Below are positions 1-12,464 of a DNA stretch of 48,247 nt, in pieces. The notes beneath the pieces are model-generated. The model searched no databases, was not told where the DNA came from, and saw only the letters and a list, made by a program, of their open reading frames with translations. Both the position numbers and the translations under genes were made by a program. Origin of the DNA: Candolleomyces eurysporus (taxonomy: Eukaryota; Basidiomycota; Agaricomycetes; Agaricales; Psathyrellaceae); assembly GCA_027579435.1 (NCBI GenBank), contig JANBPK010000978.1, positions 1 through 48,247 of the forward strand. The letters run 5' to 3'. Every line of letters starts with the position of its first letter. Position 1 is the stretch's first letter.

Positions 1-2942
1 TCTTCAAAAAACTGGTGCTGGCGCCACTTCGCCGTCGAAAAAAACCACCTTCGTCAAAGATAACCAACTCAACGCTTGACGGTTTTGTCGTCAAAACTGG
101 AACGATATCTTCGAAGCGCAGCACAGAGCCGGTCACCAGTGGCGAGTCTGTGGATAAAAGGCATCTAGAAGAAGCTCTGGGAATCGAGGAGTCCGTTTCA
201 ACAAGGCGACCTTCCACACCAACCTCCAAAGGCAAGAAAGCTGTCGAAGAACAAGTTGTCACACCAACTAACCCCAAAGCAAGCGGCGTGAGTGCTTTCT
301 TGTCCCATTTTCTGATCACCGTCCTCATTAGCATGTACAGTCCAGGAGCAAGAATGCCACCTCTACAGCAATTTATGATCTCGCAGGCACGATTCAGGCA
401 GCAGGGGAGCAAAACTCTCGCTTGGCTACTCGACGTCGCAGTCCGAAGCCAGCTGCGCCCCAATCACCGCCTTCCTTAGCTGCTGAATCGTCAGCAGCGG
501 GCGCCTCCGTTGACAGCGCTATTGACCTTACCCTGAGTACTGACGAGGACGAAGAAGAGCCGGCAACTCCCCTGCGTTCGACCCCGCACCCTCGAAGGAA
601 GCCCACCAGGGCTTCTTTCCCTCGGCCCGCCAGCGCTACTGCGGCGACCGACGCCGACAGTTCAGACCCAGAGCTTGGATTCGTTCCAGGTCGTAGGCGT
701 CCGCCGAGCTCAGGATCGAGCCGTCGAACAGCACCAAGACCCCAACCGCTGCTGGCCAGGAAGACTGATGTTAATTCACCAACCAGACGGCAGGAGGCGC
801 CGACTTCGCCTGTCCGTAGGCATACAATGCCTACAGCTGCCGCAGAAGCGACGGTGAACGAGACGACAAATGCGCCAAGTGTAACGAAGATCGCTGCGCC
901 TGCACCTCGAAGAGGACCCTCCGTATCGCCTCCTGCGTCCGTAATCTCCATTCACTCCTCTAATCCGTCCCGGGAGGCGTCCCCCCGACCTACGTTACCG
1001 GTCCCCCAACTGCCATTCAGGCCACCTGTTTCACGGTCGAATACGAGACCGAGTATCCCAGTCACTGCAACCATTTCCGAACCAATAAATTTCGAGGTCG
1101 TTGTCCCTGAAAGCGCCGTAGATCGTCTGTCCGACGACGATATTGACGAAGCGGGGGCTACATCCGCGTCTGATGCGGATGCAGCCATGGAGGTCGATGC
1201 CCTGCTTGCACCATCGGCCCGTGGAGCTTCTTCAGAGCTGGATGGTCTCACGGAAGCGTTGGGTAGCCAGAAATTGACCACCTCGCCGGCTTCCGACGAG
1301 GATGATATTATTGCCAGCCCTGAAAAGTCACCTTCTCGACCTCAGCCTCGTCAACCTTCTCCCGATATCGCCGCTCTCAGCGACGACTTTTATGCCAGCG
1401 ACGACGCGGAAACCGATGATAATGTCGCGGTGCCTATTCCAATGATCACGCCGCGTGAAAGCTCTACCTCTGTGTCATCGTCTTCTGCGGATTCAGAACC
1501 ATGCCACACCCCAGCCGACCTCCCTATCATACCATCTCTTTCCTTTTCTGGAGGCAAAAGCTACGGCGGGATCCAAGCCCTCACGTTTGACAATTGGCGT
1601 GAGCAGTTTACTCCCAAAGTCTATTACATCAAGGACCTCCCGAGTAGCCTCCACGACCAAATCAACAGCTGCAGCGAACGTTTCCGGATGTGTCCAGATA
1701 TGCGGAAAGTCTTGACGGCTGANATGTCTTTCAACACGATGGAAGACGAACCNTATGCACCTCCCATCCAGATCATCAATAACGTGGATCATGAGCCTAC
1801 GCCGCCTTGGGAGTTCCATTATGCGAATAGGATATACCATGGGCCTGGGGTGCCTGACCCGGATATAGCGAACTTGAGGGGGTGNGATTGTGTGGGCAAG
1901 TGCGATCCCAAGAGCAAGACGTGTGCGTGNGTGCAGAAGCAGAGGGATTTGATCCAGTATCCGGAGGAGAACTCGGAGGCGTTTCATTCTGGGTTCTTGT
2001 ATGATAAGCACAAGAGGCTGAAGCACTGGCCTTACCCGATTGTGGAGTGTAATGCGCTTTGTGGGTGTGACGCGGAGTGTGTGAATCGGGTGAGTGGTTT
2101 TTACGGGTTCTTTTTTTTNCGTGTTCGATTTGTTGGCTGACTCTGCTGGTTTGTAGGTTGTTCAGCACGGACGGACAGTGGCTGTCAGTATTCAGAAGAC
2201 GGAGAAGAAAGGGTGGGGTGTCTTTGCGGGCGCGAAGAAGATACCAGCTGGAACATTCCTTGGGATCTATTCTGGAGAACTTTTGAATGTCGAGGAGAGC
2301 GATGAGCGTGGAAAGTCAGTCTCCTGTTTGTATTCCCTAGAACTACAGCTGACTGGGTTTTTTGTTCTGTGNGNATGCAGGTACTACAACTCNTACGGCA
2401 AGACGTACTTGTTCGACCTTGATTTCTACTTCATACCGAATAAGGATGAAGACGGAGACGTGGCCGTTCAGTATACGATGGATGCGTACCATGCAGGGAA
2501 CGTGAGTNCTCGATAACTGCGTTTCCCAATGTTACTCTCNCCTTGCTAACCCNGCCTTTCTTACAGTTCACCCGATTCTTGGTACGATTCCCTCGTTTAG
2601 TCTCTTTTCCCTTTTCAACACTCTGACAACTTGGTTTCGCACAGAACCACTCCTGCGAACCCAACTGCAGAATTTTCGGTTGCTACATTAACGAAGCCAA
2701 CCTNGGGAAGCCCCTCCTCGTCGTCTTTGCGATTCGGGACATTGAACCNCACGAAGAGATTTGTTTCAGCTATGTAGGCGATGAGGACGACGATCCGGGT
2801 GAAGGGGCTCAGAGGGACGGTGCGGTGTACAAGCCGTGTCAGTGTGGTGCTCCGTCGTGTTCAGGTGAGCTCTTCCTTNTCGTCCTCCTCTGGCCCGGTG
2901 GGTTGACGACGAATCTGTGCTTCAGGGAAAATGTTCAAGTAG
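1..2942 (+). CDS. Histone H3K9 methyltransferase, SUV39/Clr4 type (5' end outside window)
   Basis: Exons 1-287 (open to the window edge), 341-2089, 2157-2314, 2381-2501, 2567-2581, 2645-2864 and 2926-2942 join into 854 residues plus a stop; every intron is GT-AG and 53-69 nt. The first ~430 residues are low-complexity, rich in Ser, Pro and acid. Then come a cysteine-dense pre-SET (GKCDPKSKTC, ECNALCGCDAEC), a SET domain with GWGVFAG, the cofactor/catalytic motif NHSCEPNC and EEICFSY, and a post-SET CQCGAPSCSG at the C-terminus. Pre-SET plus SET plus post-SET is the architecture of enzymes that methylate histone H3 Lys9 to form heterochromatin. Two Ns (1885, 1930) fall in Cys codons (TGN), so they mask real bases. 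No chromodomain is visible; it could lie upstream. An IDLTLSTDEDEEE stretch (521-559) resembles a SUMO-interaction motif. The family call is firm; H3K9 specificity is inferred from the pre-SET type. Confidence 0.92.
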
Positions 2943-3347
2943 TGTATCTTAAGTTATGGTATGCCAGTGGTACCGGGGCACNGTTTTTTATTAGTTTTAT
3001 CCATACCCTTAGTTTTATCTTTTCATATCTGAATACGGACAATANNTCGGCNTGTTGGCCTTTCACGCAGGTCGTTATTTTTGAAGGTTAAACGTTCGNA
3101 TTAAGGATGCAGNGGGAAGTATACANTCACCGCAGAATTAAAAATACAAATAGAAACTACACATGAACTCCTCGGAGGACCTGGGTCCGNACTATGCTAT
3201 ACCGCCGGAAACCGAACACCGAANANNGNNTANGANANAGTGTATAGAGAATGAAACGAAGAGAGGCAGGGAGAGAGAGTTAGAACGAATTGGAGGAAAG
3301 GAGTTATGCAATACAGTCAGGTCGGCCCGACGTTTATATCTAGTCAA
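2943..3347. other. Convergent intergenic region
   Basis: About 400 bp between the stop codons of the methyltransferase (+) and the E2 gene (-). It is AT-rich in places and has several Ns (3215-3238 cluster). No gene, RNA or repeat is recognised. Both 3' UTRs must fit here, so they may overlap. Confidence 0.6.
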
Positions 3348-4673
<1,326 letters not shown>

Positions 4674-4960
4674 NATAGGGGGTTTCNAGGTGCTGAGAAA
4701 TGTGAGGATGGTGGTGGTTCAGAGGAAAACAGCTCCGGCGTTGTCGCTTCGTGCGTCGTCGGTGACAATTATTAATAGCCATCACGTGTACAGGCGCGTC
4801 CCAATTTAGCGACGCGTCTCCCCGGCTCGTGACCATCTGCGCTTCCAAAGTTTTTTCCATTATCCAGGTTTTCGTAGAGCGACGATATAGCTGTCTATAC
4901 TATGGAAATATGAGAGCACNGGAGNCNTGATATTAGGGGAGGTAGTGTAGTCTATANGGG
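4674..4960. promoter_or_regulatory. Probable E2 promoter region
   Basis: About 290 bp between the E2 start codon and the stop of the NUBPL gene, both on the minus strand. It must hold the E2 promoter and the NUBPL 3' UTR. No TATA box or other clear motif was recognised. Confidence 0.4.
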
Positions 4961-6260
4961 TCATCGCAGACCAATGGCCGANGCNACTTGCTCAGCAACT
5001 CCACCCATGGTNTCCTTCCATTTACTTTCTCCNGGGCTCTGCGCCTTGCCAGCCAGCACAAAAGGATATCCCCCATCCGCGCTCGCGCTGACGCCTTGAA
5101 CGAGCGGCAATTCTCCGAGAACTGGGGTTTGGAGCCGTTCAGCTACAGCTTTGAACGAATCCGGCTTTCCTGCAATGCTATTAGAACACGCAGAACTGGG
5201 AANGAAAACAGATTTATACCGAACAGATATTGCGGTTTCAGTGTTTCACAGTCTGAGCAGAGGTAGTAAGACTGGTTGAGGACTAGACCCGTAATCTGTT
5301 GGCCTGTTAGCGAAAGACGCTTTGAGAACAGTGGTCAGAGAGGGCGCTCACCGGAACAGAGACTTTCTTGAGCATAGCGACACCCTTTCGTACGTCCGAC
5401 AGTGCGACATCTTGCGGTGTCGAGACAATTACGCAACCTGCAGGAACGATGATCCTGTGCTCCTATCTAGAGAATGCAGTGAAGCTTACCGTCCACAACG
5501 ACCAGTTGCCCCAGCGTAAGAGGTACGTCACCGGTGCCGGGAGGCATGTCAATGACGAGCACGTCCAGGGGTGAGCCGTTCAGAGACCAGTCCACATCNA
5601 ACAGCAGTTGCTGTACTGCCTTTTGAACCATCAGACCCCTCCATACGACCGGTGTATCGGTGTTCCCTTCTTCAGAGGACGACGTTGAAGGTATCAGGAA
5701 GCCCATGGACATGCAAGGTACACCATGGTTCGTCAAGGGTAGAAGTGCACCACCTGGTCGAAGAAACACTGTTCAGCCGGATATTATGAACGAAAACAGC
5801 GATGAAAACGCACCCGGTGTAAGGTCAGGTTCTCCGATATTCGTCAAGCCCATTAATGTGGGTATCGAAGGGCCAAATATATCGAGGTCAAGGATGCCGA
5901 CACGTAGCCGTGCATTCGTTTGTGGATTCTTCTGCAAACCAAGAGCAAAAGCCAGATTTACTGAANANAATCNNAANTTTCAGCTNNANAGATAGGTATA
6001 GAGACAGATTCAGACGTACCAGCCACAGTACTCTTCCCAACTCCACCCTTTCCACTGGCAACAGCTACGACTTTCTTGACATTAGTAATTGCCCGCTTTG
6101 CTGGTGGCCCTGAACGTCTTGGAATTTGAGGGGCCGGTCGAGATGTATTCTTGGGCAATCCTAAAGGATTTTCATGTCGTACACAAGCTGAGTTTGTGAT
6201 GAAGCGCGTTAGAAGCTGTTGAGTCGCGTGGCGGAGTGGTGGATGCGGTGAGAGAACCAT
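4961..6260 (-). CDS. Mitochondrial iron-sulfur assembly P-loop NTPase, Ind1/NUBPL type
   Basis: Minus-strand exons 6260-6020, 5960-5814, 5768-5490, 5437-5352, 5295-5220 and 5169-4961 join to 345 residues. The N-terminus is basic and rich in Arg, Ser and Thr, consistent with a mitochondrial targeting sequence. Then come the deviant Walker [11 protein letters not shown] (69-78), [34 protein letters not shown], the Walker B-like [26 protein letters not shown], and LCSDC with the paired cysteines C264 and C267 that bind an Fe-S cluster in this family. Ind1/NUBPL proteins deliver [4Fe-4S] clusters, notably to respiratory complex I. The Mrp/Nbp35 P-loop family is certain; the mitochondrial Ind1 branch is inferred from the leader and the CxxC spacing. 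Its 5' exon has been copied twice into the duplicated region downstream (9385-9713 and 14056-14391). Confidence 0.93.
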
Positions 6261-7058
6261 TTNGACAAGCGCGCCTCGATTAGGTCAGCGCGATCTCCCT
6301 TTACTGTCACTGATCTTCATACTGACTTGTTTTGCAGATCCTTGGTATGTCACTTTTTGGATCCTAACCGGGCTGGTGTGCCGACTTATTTTGCTTGTTG
6401 GCAAATTCTGGGGCTAATGAGCCTCATATCGAGTCGCCTCAGTGCCCGAAGTCATCTTATCCTTGCTCCGGCAACACCAAGATCGCAAAGGGACAATTTC
6501 ACTGACGCGCAGGAAAAGAATTCCCCGTTGGATGTCCGAATGCATTCCTCACCACCGCTGTACACGCTTCGAAGATCGGTATGGAATACGGACTCGGATG
6601 TCCGAGACTGCTGTGCTTGTGTAGACCTGTGTTCAGATTCATCGCTCTCCGAGCCTTCACGCTGAAGCGCCTAACTTGTGTAGCAACCGCCCGACGTGCT
6701 TTGAAGTCGTCCCCCTCAACGAATGGCCGCGTCAGTGGGCTGGAAGGGCATGACGAAGCCTGGTTGTCATCGGCCTGCACTTCATTGCACTCCGAGTCAA
6801 GCAGGCAGTGTATATGTTGGTTAACTACGCGCACACGCTGAAAGTTGGCTCTCTCTGCTTTCCTGATTTGTTTGTGAATTCCCTACAAGAAGTGGCCTCT
6901 GTCTCTAATTTATTCCAAACGACATCCCAACGACCATCCGTGCCTAGTACTCGCGCACAACTCAGTACTCAGTGCTCAGCGTCTACTCACTACATACGAA
7001 CCACTACCAACAACAGCCACTCACCGGCGAATTATTTCCCAGAACTTCAAGAATCGAG
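6261..7058. promoter_or_regulatory. Divergent intergenic region, founder of the duplicated spacer
   Basis: About 800 bp between the NUBPL start (-) and zinc-finger gene 1 (+), so it probably holds both promoters. Near-copies lie upstream of zinc-finger copies 2, 3 and 4 (9714-10440, 14392-15260, 16800-17240). Shared marks include GAATTCCCTA about 200 bp before each start and CTCAGTACTCAG-like short repeats just before the coding region. No independent gene is convincing here. Confidence 0.5.
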
Positions 7059-8378
7059 ATGGACCTAGACTGGCAGCTCTGGGAGAGCCTTCTCGCTGAG
7101 CTCAACAGCTGCGACGCCAAGTGTGACGAACTCGACAAGCAAGCAAAGGCGTTCTCAGACCCACCTATTGCCTCAGGCGAAAGTGATATGATCTTTCCCG
7201 AGGACTTTATGATGGAAACTCTTCCCAATCTTCAACCGAACGACTCGGATTGGTACAACTTCGCGGACTACTTCGGCCTCATTGAACCAACTCCTCAGTT
7301 TCAACCAGACTTCACCCTTGGCGGCAATATGGCGACGAGATCGGCTCCTTCAAATCTAGGGACAATCCCACATTTTCAAGAACCACGCTCAACTCTGCCA
7401 ACATATCTATCCTCTGCCACCTCTTCCTCGCACCCCGCACCCCAGCCATTGGCAGATAATACTACGTTTCTGTATTCCGACCAGGTTGCTTCCAGCCCCC
7501 TTGACGCTTTGGCTTGCTCACCATGCGTGTCCCATTCGTCGTCGGATATTGGTCAGGAATCTAGGAGGGGCAATAGGGCTGACTCGGCCTGTCTTCAAGG
7601 TGTCAGTGATCTGAGAAGTCCGCCTGGATGTTCGAGTCCTACCTCCAACAACACGACCACGACAGCAGGACTGCCGACTTCTAACTTTGGGGCAGGCTGG
7701 GAGCACTTCGATCAGGTATCAGAGCCGCCATCTCTGGATGACTGGAATCTACTCTGGCAGCAATTCACCTGGGTGGAACAACCGAACGCAACGTCGGAAG
7801 AAACCAAGACGACGACCGCTCTTCCACGCAAAAGGCGTTCTCGGAATCATACTACCGGCACAGCGAGCTCATCATCTTTGGACGTCCACGTTGCTTCAGC
7901 CGATCCTCTACTTCCCCAGGTTGACTTCGACTGCTTCACCGGGCCGATGGTCGTTCCTCCCGGGAGAGAGCCTCACCCAGACGCTCATTTGGCCATCCTC
8001 CATGTCCACCGCCTGCGGAAGCCTTCGTCGCCTTGGTCCGCGAACCCTGAGGTTCCCCCGGTATACGATCCTTCCGGTACATGCTACGCCGACCTCGTCT
8101 GGAACCCCAGCTGTCCAAAGTTGAAGCAACAGCGCTGGCAATACTGGAGTAGAAAGCTACGGACGAACCATAGCCAGCGCAAGAGCAAAACCCCGCAGAA
8201 ATTCAGGTGTGAAGAGTGCGGGGAGGCGTTTTCGAGATATGCAGAGCTGGCCAGACATGAGAAGAAGTCGTGCAAGCTGAGAGACATTATTGAGTGGATT
8301 CAGTGTAATGAGTGCGGGCATATGGTTACGGCGAGGGATGATGGTTTTGCGCGGCATGTTAGGTCGTGTAAGGTGTAG
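7059..8378 (+). CDS. Zinc-finger gene family, copy 1 (unknown function, two C2HC fingers)
   Basis: A single open frame of 439 residues. The start at 7059 is chosen because it aligns with the paralogue starts at 10443 and 15262 (MDLDWQ, MDSYWK, MNSDWQ). An acidic N-terminus leads into a long stretch rich in Ser, Pro and Thr that is probably disordered. A conserved block with YDPSG and QRWQYW precedes two terminal fingers: CEEC...H...C (384-405, C-x2-C-x12-H-x4-C) and CNEC...H...C (416-437, C-x2-C-x13-H-x3-C). Both use Cys where classical C2H2 fingers have the second His. The layout suggests a nuclear DNA- or protein-binding factor, but I do not recognise the family and claim no target. It is the first of five copies in this window and the one next to intact NUBPL, so probably the founder. 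Confidence 0.75.
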   Translation: MDLDWQLWESLLAELNSCDAKCDELDKQAKAFSDPPIASGESDMIFPEDFMMETLPNLQPNDSDWYNFADYFGLIEPTPQFQPDFTLGGNMATRSAPSNLGTIPHFQEPRSTLPTYLSSATSSSHPAPQPLADNTTFLYSDQVASSPLDALACSPCVSHSSSDIGQESRRGNRADSACLQGVSDLRSPPGCSSPTSNNTTTTAGLPTSNFGAGWEHFDQVSEPPSLDDWNLLWQQFTWVEQPNATSEETKTTTALPRKRRSRNHTTGTASSSSLDVHVASADPLLPQVDFDCFTGPMVVPPGREPHPDAHLAILHVHRLRKPSSPWSANPEVPPVYDPSGTCYADLVWNPSCPKLKQQRWQYWSRKLRTNHSQRKSKTPQKFRCEECGEAFSRYAELARHEKKSCKLRDIIEWIQCNECGHMVTARDDGFARHVRSCKV

Positions 8379-9028
8379 GAGAAATCTTGGAGGGGGGTGA
8401 GCTGAGAAGAGTCAGAGCGGCGATGCATGGACACCTTTTTGTTATACAGTAGAACTAGGAGATCCGGACTCAACTTGATTGCGTATCATACCCACAACCC
8501 CAAACTAATAACATTCTCATGAGATTGGAAGGATTGAGTGCTGGAGCTGAGCGTAAGACTGATTGTTGGAATATGAGCTTAAGAGACGCTGCTTGGTGAA
8601 TTCTCGACTAGATTCCGTTGACCTTATGGTATCTGAGCCTTGATTGAGCTGAGTGAGGCGCCTACTCCTTGTACTGTGGCGCTTATTTGTAGGCTTCACT
8701 GACTCAGCGACCGAGATATCCTCATCTGGTTTGCTCTTCCCGTCTTCTTCGACTCTATGATCACCCAACGACAGGTCACCGCGAAATACCCCTGAGAGAT
8801 GGCCTACAATGCGCTCAAGAATACACTTGAATGCATTGCCACACATCTACAGTTCCCCTGCAACGACCGTCGACGATGGCCTTTCTATTGAATAAGACAT
8901 GCCATGGCTCCGAGCCTACAGACCATCTCATGACCGGCCGGAGTTTTTCGGTGTTTAAGGCAATTTGAAACGGTACATCCAGAGCAGGGGCCTCGTTTCC
9001 TTCCTTTCCACCCCGGTACTTTCAACGA
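8379..9028. repeat. Duplicated spacer between zinc-finger and DUF4470/MYND genes
   Basis: About 650 bp with relatives at 12020-12460, 16620-16800, 18290-18620, 23310-23780 and 29600-30350. Shared words include TTCTCATGAGATTGGAA, GAGCTTAAGAGA, CCGTCGACGATGG, and GATCTCATGACC close to the MYND promoter. Minus-strand open frames here differ between copies and are not conserved as protein, so this is read as non-coding flank and promoter DNA. Confidence 0.6.
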
Positions 9029-9384
9029 ATGGCACACCCGCTTACCTGGCCCAGCAAGTACTTTTTCTACGCCATATACAACACGAGCGCGGTCTCGGTA
9101 ATCATGGACCTGTCACCTGAAGAACCTGCGCGCATCCTCCTTCTAGGCTATGGTGATCCGCATTCTGTACACTGTCTTCGCGGAAAAACTCAACTCTCCG
9201 TTGATCAGATCAGGTACTATCTCGACGGGGAACTCACCCAATAGTTGCAGCTGAACGATGACTCGACTTTACGTGCTGATATCGACCGAGGCGTACTAGG
9301 TAGGTATGTTTGATCCCAGTCTCGTCCGGGTGTGCCTGACATACTCTTCGACCCAAGCCAGAAGCGTGTTACTGTCCACCTTCT
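9029..9384 (+). pseudogene. DUF4470/MYND 5' relic 1 (exons 1-2 and start of exon 3)
   Basis: Starting at 9029 it reads MAHPLTWPSKYFFYAI and DLSPEEPARILLLG, matching exon 1 of the intact genes at 18625, 23782 and 30350. The donor after exon 1 is damaged (CTCCG for TGTACG). Exon 2 is recognisable at 9247-9300 (CTCGACTTTACGTGC) but is missing a base, and exon 3 is cut after a few codons near 9384, where sequence switches to the NUBPL gene in reverse orientation. It cannot make the full protein. Confidence 0.85.
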
Positions 9385-9713
9385 TCTGAAAACCAAGAGC
9401 AAAAGCCAATTTTACTGACCGAAATTGAACCTTTCAGCTATAGGAACGGGTATAGAGACAGATTAACACGTACCAGCTCCAGTGCTCTTCCCAATGATTC
9501 CACCCTTTCCATTCGCAACAACAACTTTCTTGACATTAGTAATTGGCCGCTTTGCTGGTGGCCCGAGCGTCTTGGAATTTGAGGAGCTGGTCGGGATGTA
9601 TTTTTTGGCGATCCTAAAGGGGTTTTATGTCGTACACAAGCTGAGTTTGTGATGACACGCATTAGAAGCTGTTGAGTCGCGTGGCGAAGTGGTGGATGCA
9701 GTGGGACAACCAT
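9385..9713 (-). pseudogene. NUBPL 5' exon relic 1
   Basis: On the minus strand from 9713 it reads [12 protein letters not shown] and ITNSACVRH, as in exon 1 of the intact gene at 6260, then PRRSG. A frameshift before the P-loop follows, so the Walker A Gly-Lys sequence is lost from the frame. Sequence homologous to intron 1 and the start of exon 2 continues to about 9385, where it abuts the MYND relic. All later NUBPL exons are missing. Confidence 0.88.
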
Positions 9714-10442
9714 TTTGACAAGCGCGCCTCGATTAGGTCAGCGCGATCCCGTCACTGGATCCCGAACGGGCTGGTGTATCGACTTGATTTGCTTGTTGGC
9801 GAGTTCTGAGGCCAATGAGCCTCATATTGAGTCGCCTCAGTGCCCGAAATCATCGTATCAACACCAAGAACGCAAAGGGACAATTTCACTTTCGCTCAGA
9901 AAAAGAATTCTCCGTTGGACGGCCGAACGGATTCCTCACCACCGCTGTATACGCTTCGAATGGATCGGTATGGAATACGGACTTTGATGTCCGGGACTGC
10001 TGTGCTTGTGTAGACCTGTGTTCAGATTCATCTTGCTCCAAGTCTCTTCACACTGAAGCGCCTAACTTGGATAGCAACCGCCTTAGGCGCTCTAATGTTG
10101 TACCCTTCAGAGAATGGTGCGCCACGCCAATATGCTGAAAGAGCATGACCAAGCCTCGTTGACATCGGCCTGCACTTCATTGCATTCAAACAGGCAGTGT
10201 GTATGTTTGTTAACTACGCATGCCACGCATACGCTGGGAGGCGGCTCTCTCTGCTTTCCTGATCCGTTCGTGAATTCCCTATATAAAGTGGCCTCCGTCT
10301 CCGGGCACAACTCAGTACTCAGCTTTCAGCGTCCACTTTCAAACTATCCACCAACCGACTACCGACAACCGTCACTCACCCACGACACCTCTATTATTTC
10401 CCCCCAGAATCCACCATCATTCCCGGAACTTGAAGAATCGAG
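9714..10442. promoter_or_regulatory. Duplicated upstream region of zinc-finger copy 2
   Basis: A copy of 6261-7058. Here the shared GAATTCCCTA is followed by TATATAAAG (10280-10288), about 155 bp before the start codon; the other copies have CTACAAGAAG or CTACAAAAG at that place. No separate gene is seen. Confidence 0.5.
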
Positions 10443-11568
10443 ATGGACTCATATTGGAAGTACTGGGAGAGCCATATCGCTGAGCTTGAAAAGCAGGNAA
10501 AAGGCTCTCTCGGACCCACGTATTGCCTCAAGCAAACATAATATACTTCCTGTGAACTCGATTACGGGAACTCTCCCCAACCTTGGACCGAACGGGCGGA
10601 ACCCCGCAAACTCCTTTGGTCTCATTGAATCGAATCCTCAGTATCAGCCAGACTCCACATTTGGCGGCAAGAAAACTCTAAGGACGAATCCGCATTTGCA
10701 GGGACCCAAGTCAACTCTGGGAACATATCTATCCTCTGCCGCCTCTTCTTCGCACCCCGCACCCAAGCCATCGCCAAATGGTACCCCGTCTCGGTACTCC
10801 TGCCAAGCAAATAACTCTGGACCAGTGCACCAGCCACTAAACAGGGACTTCGTCGAAACTGTTGCTGGGCCGTCAAACTTTCAGAGAGCACCTTCCCAAC
10901 CGACGGTTCAACAAACGCCCCAGAAGAAATGGAGACCCGCGGTGGCTTCCAACTCCCTCGACGCTATGTCTCGTGCACCCATAGCTCGTTCACCACACGC
11001 GTCGCAGTCATCGTCGAATGTTGACCAAATATCTAGGAAGGGCAAGAGGGCTGACTCGGCCTTTCTTCAAGGTGCCAGTGGTATGAAAGGTCCAGCTGGA
11101 TCCTCGAATCCTACCTCCAACAACGCGACAACTACGGCGGCAGGGCTGCCGACTTCTAGCTCTGGGGCAGGTTGGGCAACCGCTACTCCACGAGAAAGGA
11201 GTTCTCGGAATCAGACCACCGGCATAGTAAGTTCATCATCTTTGGACCTGCACGCTGCCTCTCTCGATACCCGCCCGAAGTTGATGCAACAGCGCTCGCA
11301 GTACCAGAATGGAAAACAATGCACAAACCATAGCCAGCGCAAGAGCAAAAGCCCGCAGAAATTCAGGTGTGAAGAGTGCGCGCAGGCGTTTTCAGAATAT
11401 GCGGAGCTGGACAGACATTGGAGGACGTCGTGCAAGATGAGAGAGATTTCTGAGTTGATGCAGTGTATCTAGTGCAGGAATATGGTTACGGCGAGGGATG
11501 ATGATTTTGCGCGGCATGTTAGGACGTGTAAGGTACCGGTTGTTAAACCTAAGAAAGGGAGGAGCTGA
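10443..11568 (+). pseudogene. Zinc-finger gene family, copy 2, truncated by a stop codon
   Basis: It begins MDSYWKYWESHIAELEKQ at 10443. The N at 10498 puts the next part in another frame; dropping it gives EKALSDPRIAS, matching the paralogues, so the N is probably an extra base. The frame then runs through the Ser/Pro-rich middle, about 100 codons shorter than copies 1 and 3 between the SSLDLH and KLMQQR blocks. Finger 1 is intact (CEECAQAFSEYAELDRH). In finger 2, TAG at 11470-11472 replaces the CAG of copy 3; without it the frame would run to 11568 with an almost complete finger. It may still make a one-finger protein of about 343 residues, or be a pseudogene. Confidence 0.78.
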
Positions 11569-11622
11569 GAAGAGTCAGAGTGGTGATGCATGGACACCTT
11601 TTTGTTATACAGTAGAGCTAGA

Positions 11623-12019
11623 CACTACAGGCATGGATGAATTTGGTCAAGGAACAACTGTTCCCACAAATGGTCTCCCCAATTTTGAATAAATTATTTG
11701 ATATATTAGAAAGCTAACTGACTATATAAACTTTAAACATTTCAAACAATTTGTGCTTGGAAGGAAGTGGTTGGACTTATTTTGAATTTGGGAATCTATT
11801 TGTTCCAGAACTACCCAATGCCCTGCCAAGAAAAGGGATTCAGTCTGGGAAAATATTCAAAACATGTTCAAACCATTTCCTCCAAGACTGAATTGTGGGC
11901 AAAATTTTGGATATGGGCAAGGATTCTGTCAGTAAAAGAACTCAATCCTGTCTATAAAGTTTGTGTGTTGATTTGTGGGAACATTCAATCTCTGACCTTA
12001 TAAATCCTTGCCTGTAGTG
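11623..12019. mobile_element. 397-bp CACTA-type non-autonomous DNA transposon (MITE)
   Basis: The ends are perfect inverted repeats: CACTACAGGCA at 11623 and TGCCTGTAGTG ending at 12019. Alignment of the terminal 49 bp of each end is ungapped with about 38 matches and closes with TGTTCCCACAAAT. The element is flanked by AGA on both sides (11620-11622 and 12020-12022). Copy 3 shows the unfilled site: GAGCTAGAAGATCC at about 16647 has only one AGA. CACTA ends with a 3-bp target duplication are the hallmark of the CMC/EnSpm superfamily. The interior is AT-rich and has no transposase-like frame, so it depends on a transposase elsewhere. Confidence 0.9.
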
Positions 12020-12464
12020 AGAAGATCCGAACTTGATTTGATTCCGTATCATACACACAACCCCAAACTAATGTTCTCATGAAATTGGAAAAATTGACTG
12101 CTGGAGCTGAGAATAAGGCTGATTGTCAGANAATGAGNTTAANAGACNCNGCTGGATGAGTTNTCNGCTCGATTTCGTTGNTCTTCTGGTATCTAGTAAG
12201 CCTTGATTGAGGTCGGTGGGGCGCCTACTGCTGGTACAGTGGCGCTTATTTGGCATTGCTGACTCAGCGCGACCTGCATGTCCTCGCCTGGTTTCCTCTT
12301 CCCATCATCTTCCTCGCCTCTATGATTTCTCAACGACAGGTCGTCTCGAAAGGCCCTCGAAGATGGCCTGCAATTTGCCCAGTAACACACTGGAATGTGC
12401 TGCCACCCCATTGTACTTCCCTTGCAGCGACCGTCGACGATGGCTTTCTATAGGACCTGTCCCC
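12020..12464. repeat. Duplicated spacer, copy 2
   Basis: Homologous to 8470-8890 and to the spacers before each MYND gene. It contains several Ns (12131-12166). The homology breaks off after GGACCTGTC near 12464. Confidence 0.55.

Noticed and set aside
394..951. Long minus-strand frame opposite the methyltransferase
   Set aside because: It is the shadow of a GC-rich, low-complexity coding exon whose plus-strand frame continues across verified splice sites.
6499..6834. Minus-strand open frame with MNLNTGLHKHS, seen again at 14416 and 16967
   Set aside because: The shared peptide only reflects the duplicated spacer DNA; the frames end differently in each copy and no splice or start pattern is conserved.
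8517..8846. Minus-strand open frame in the zinc-finger 3' spacer
   Set aside because: The related spacers at 12193 and 18237 read different peptides with shifts, so it is not conserved as protein.
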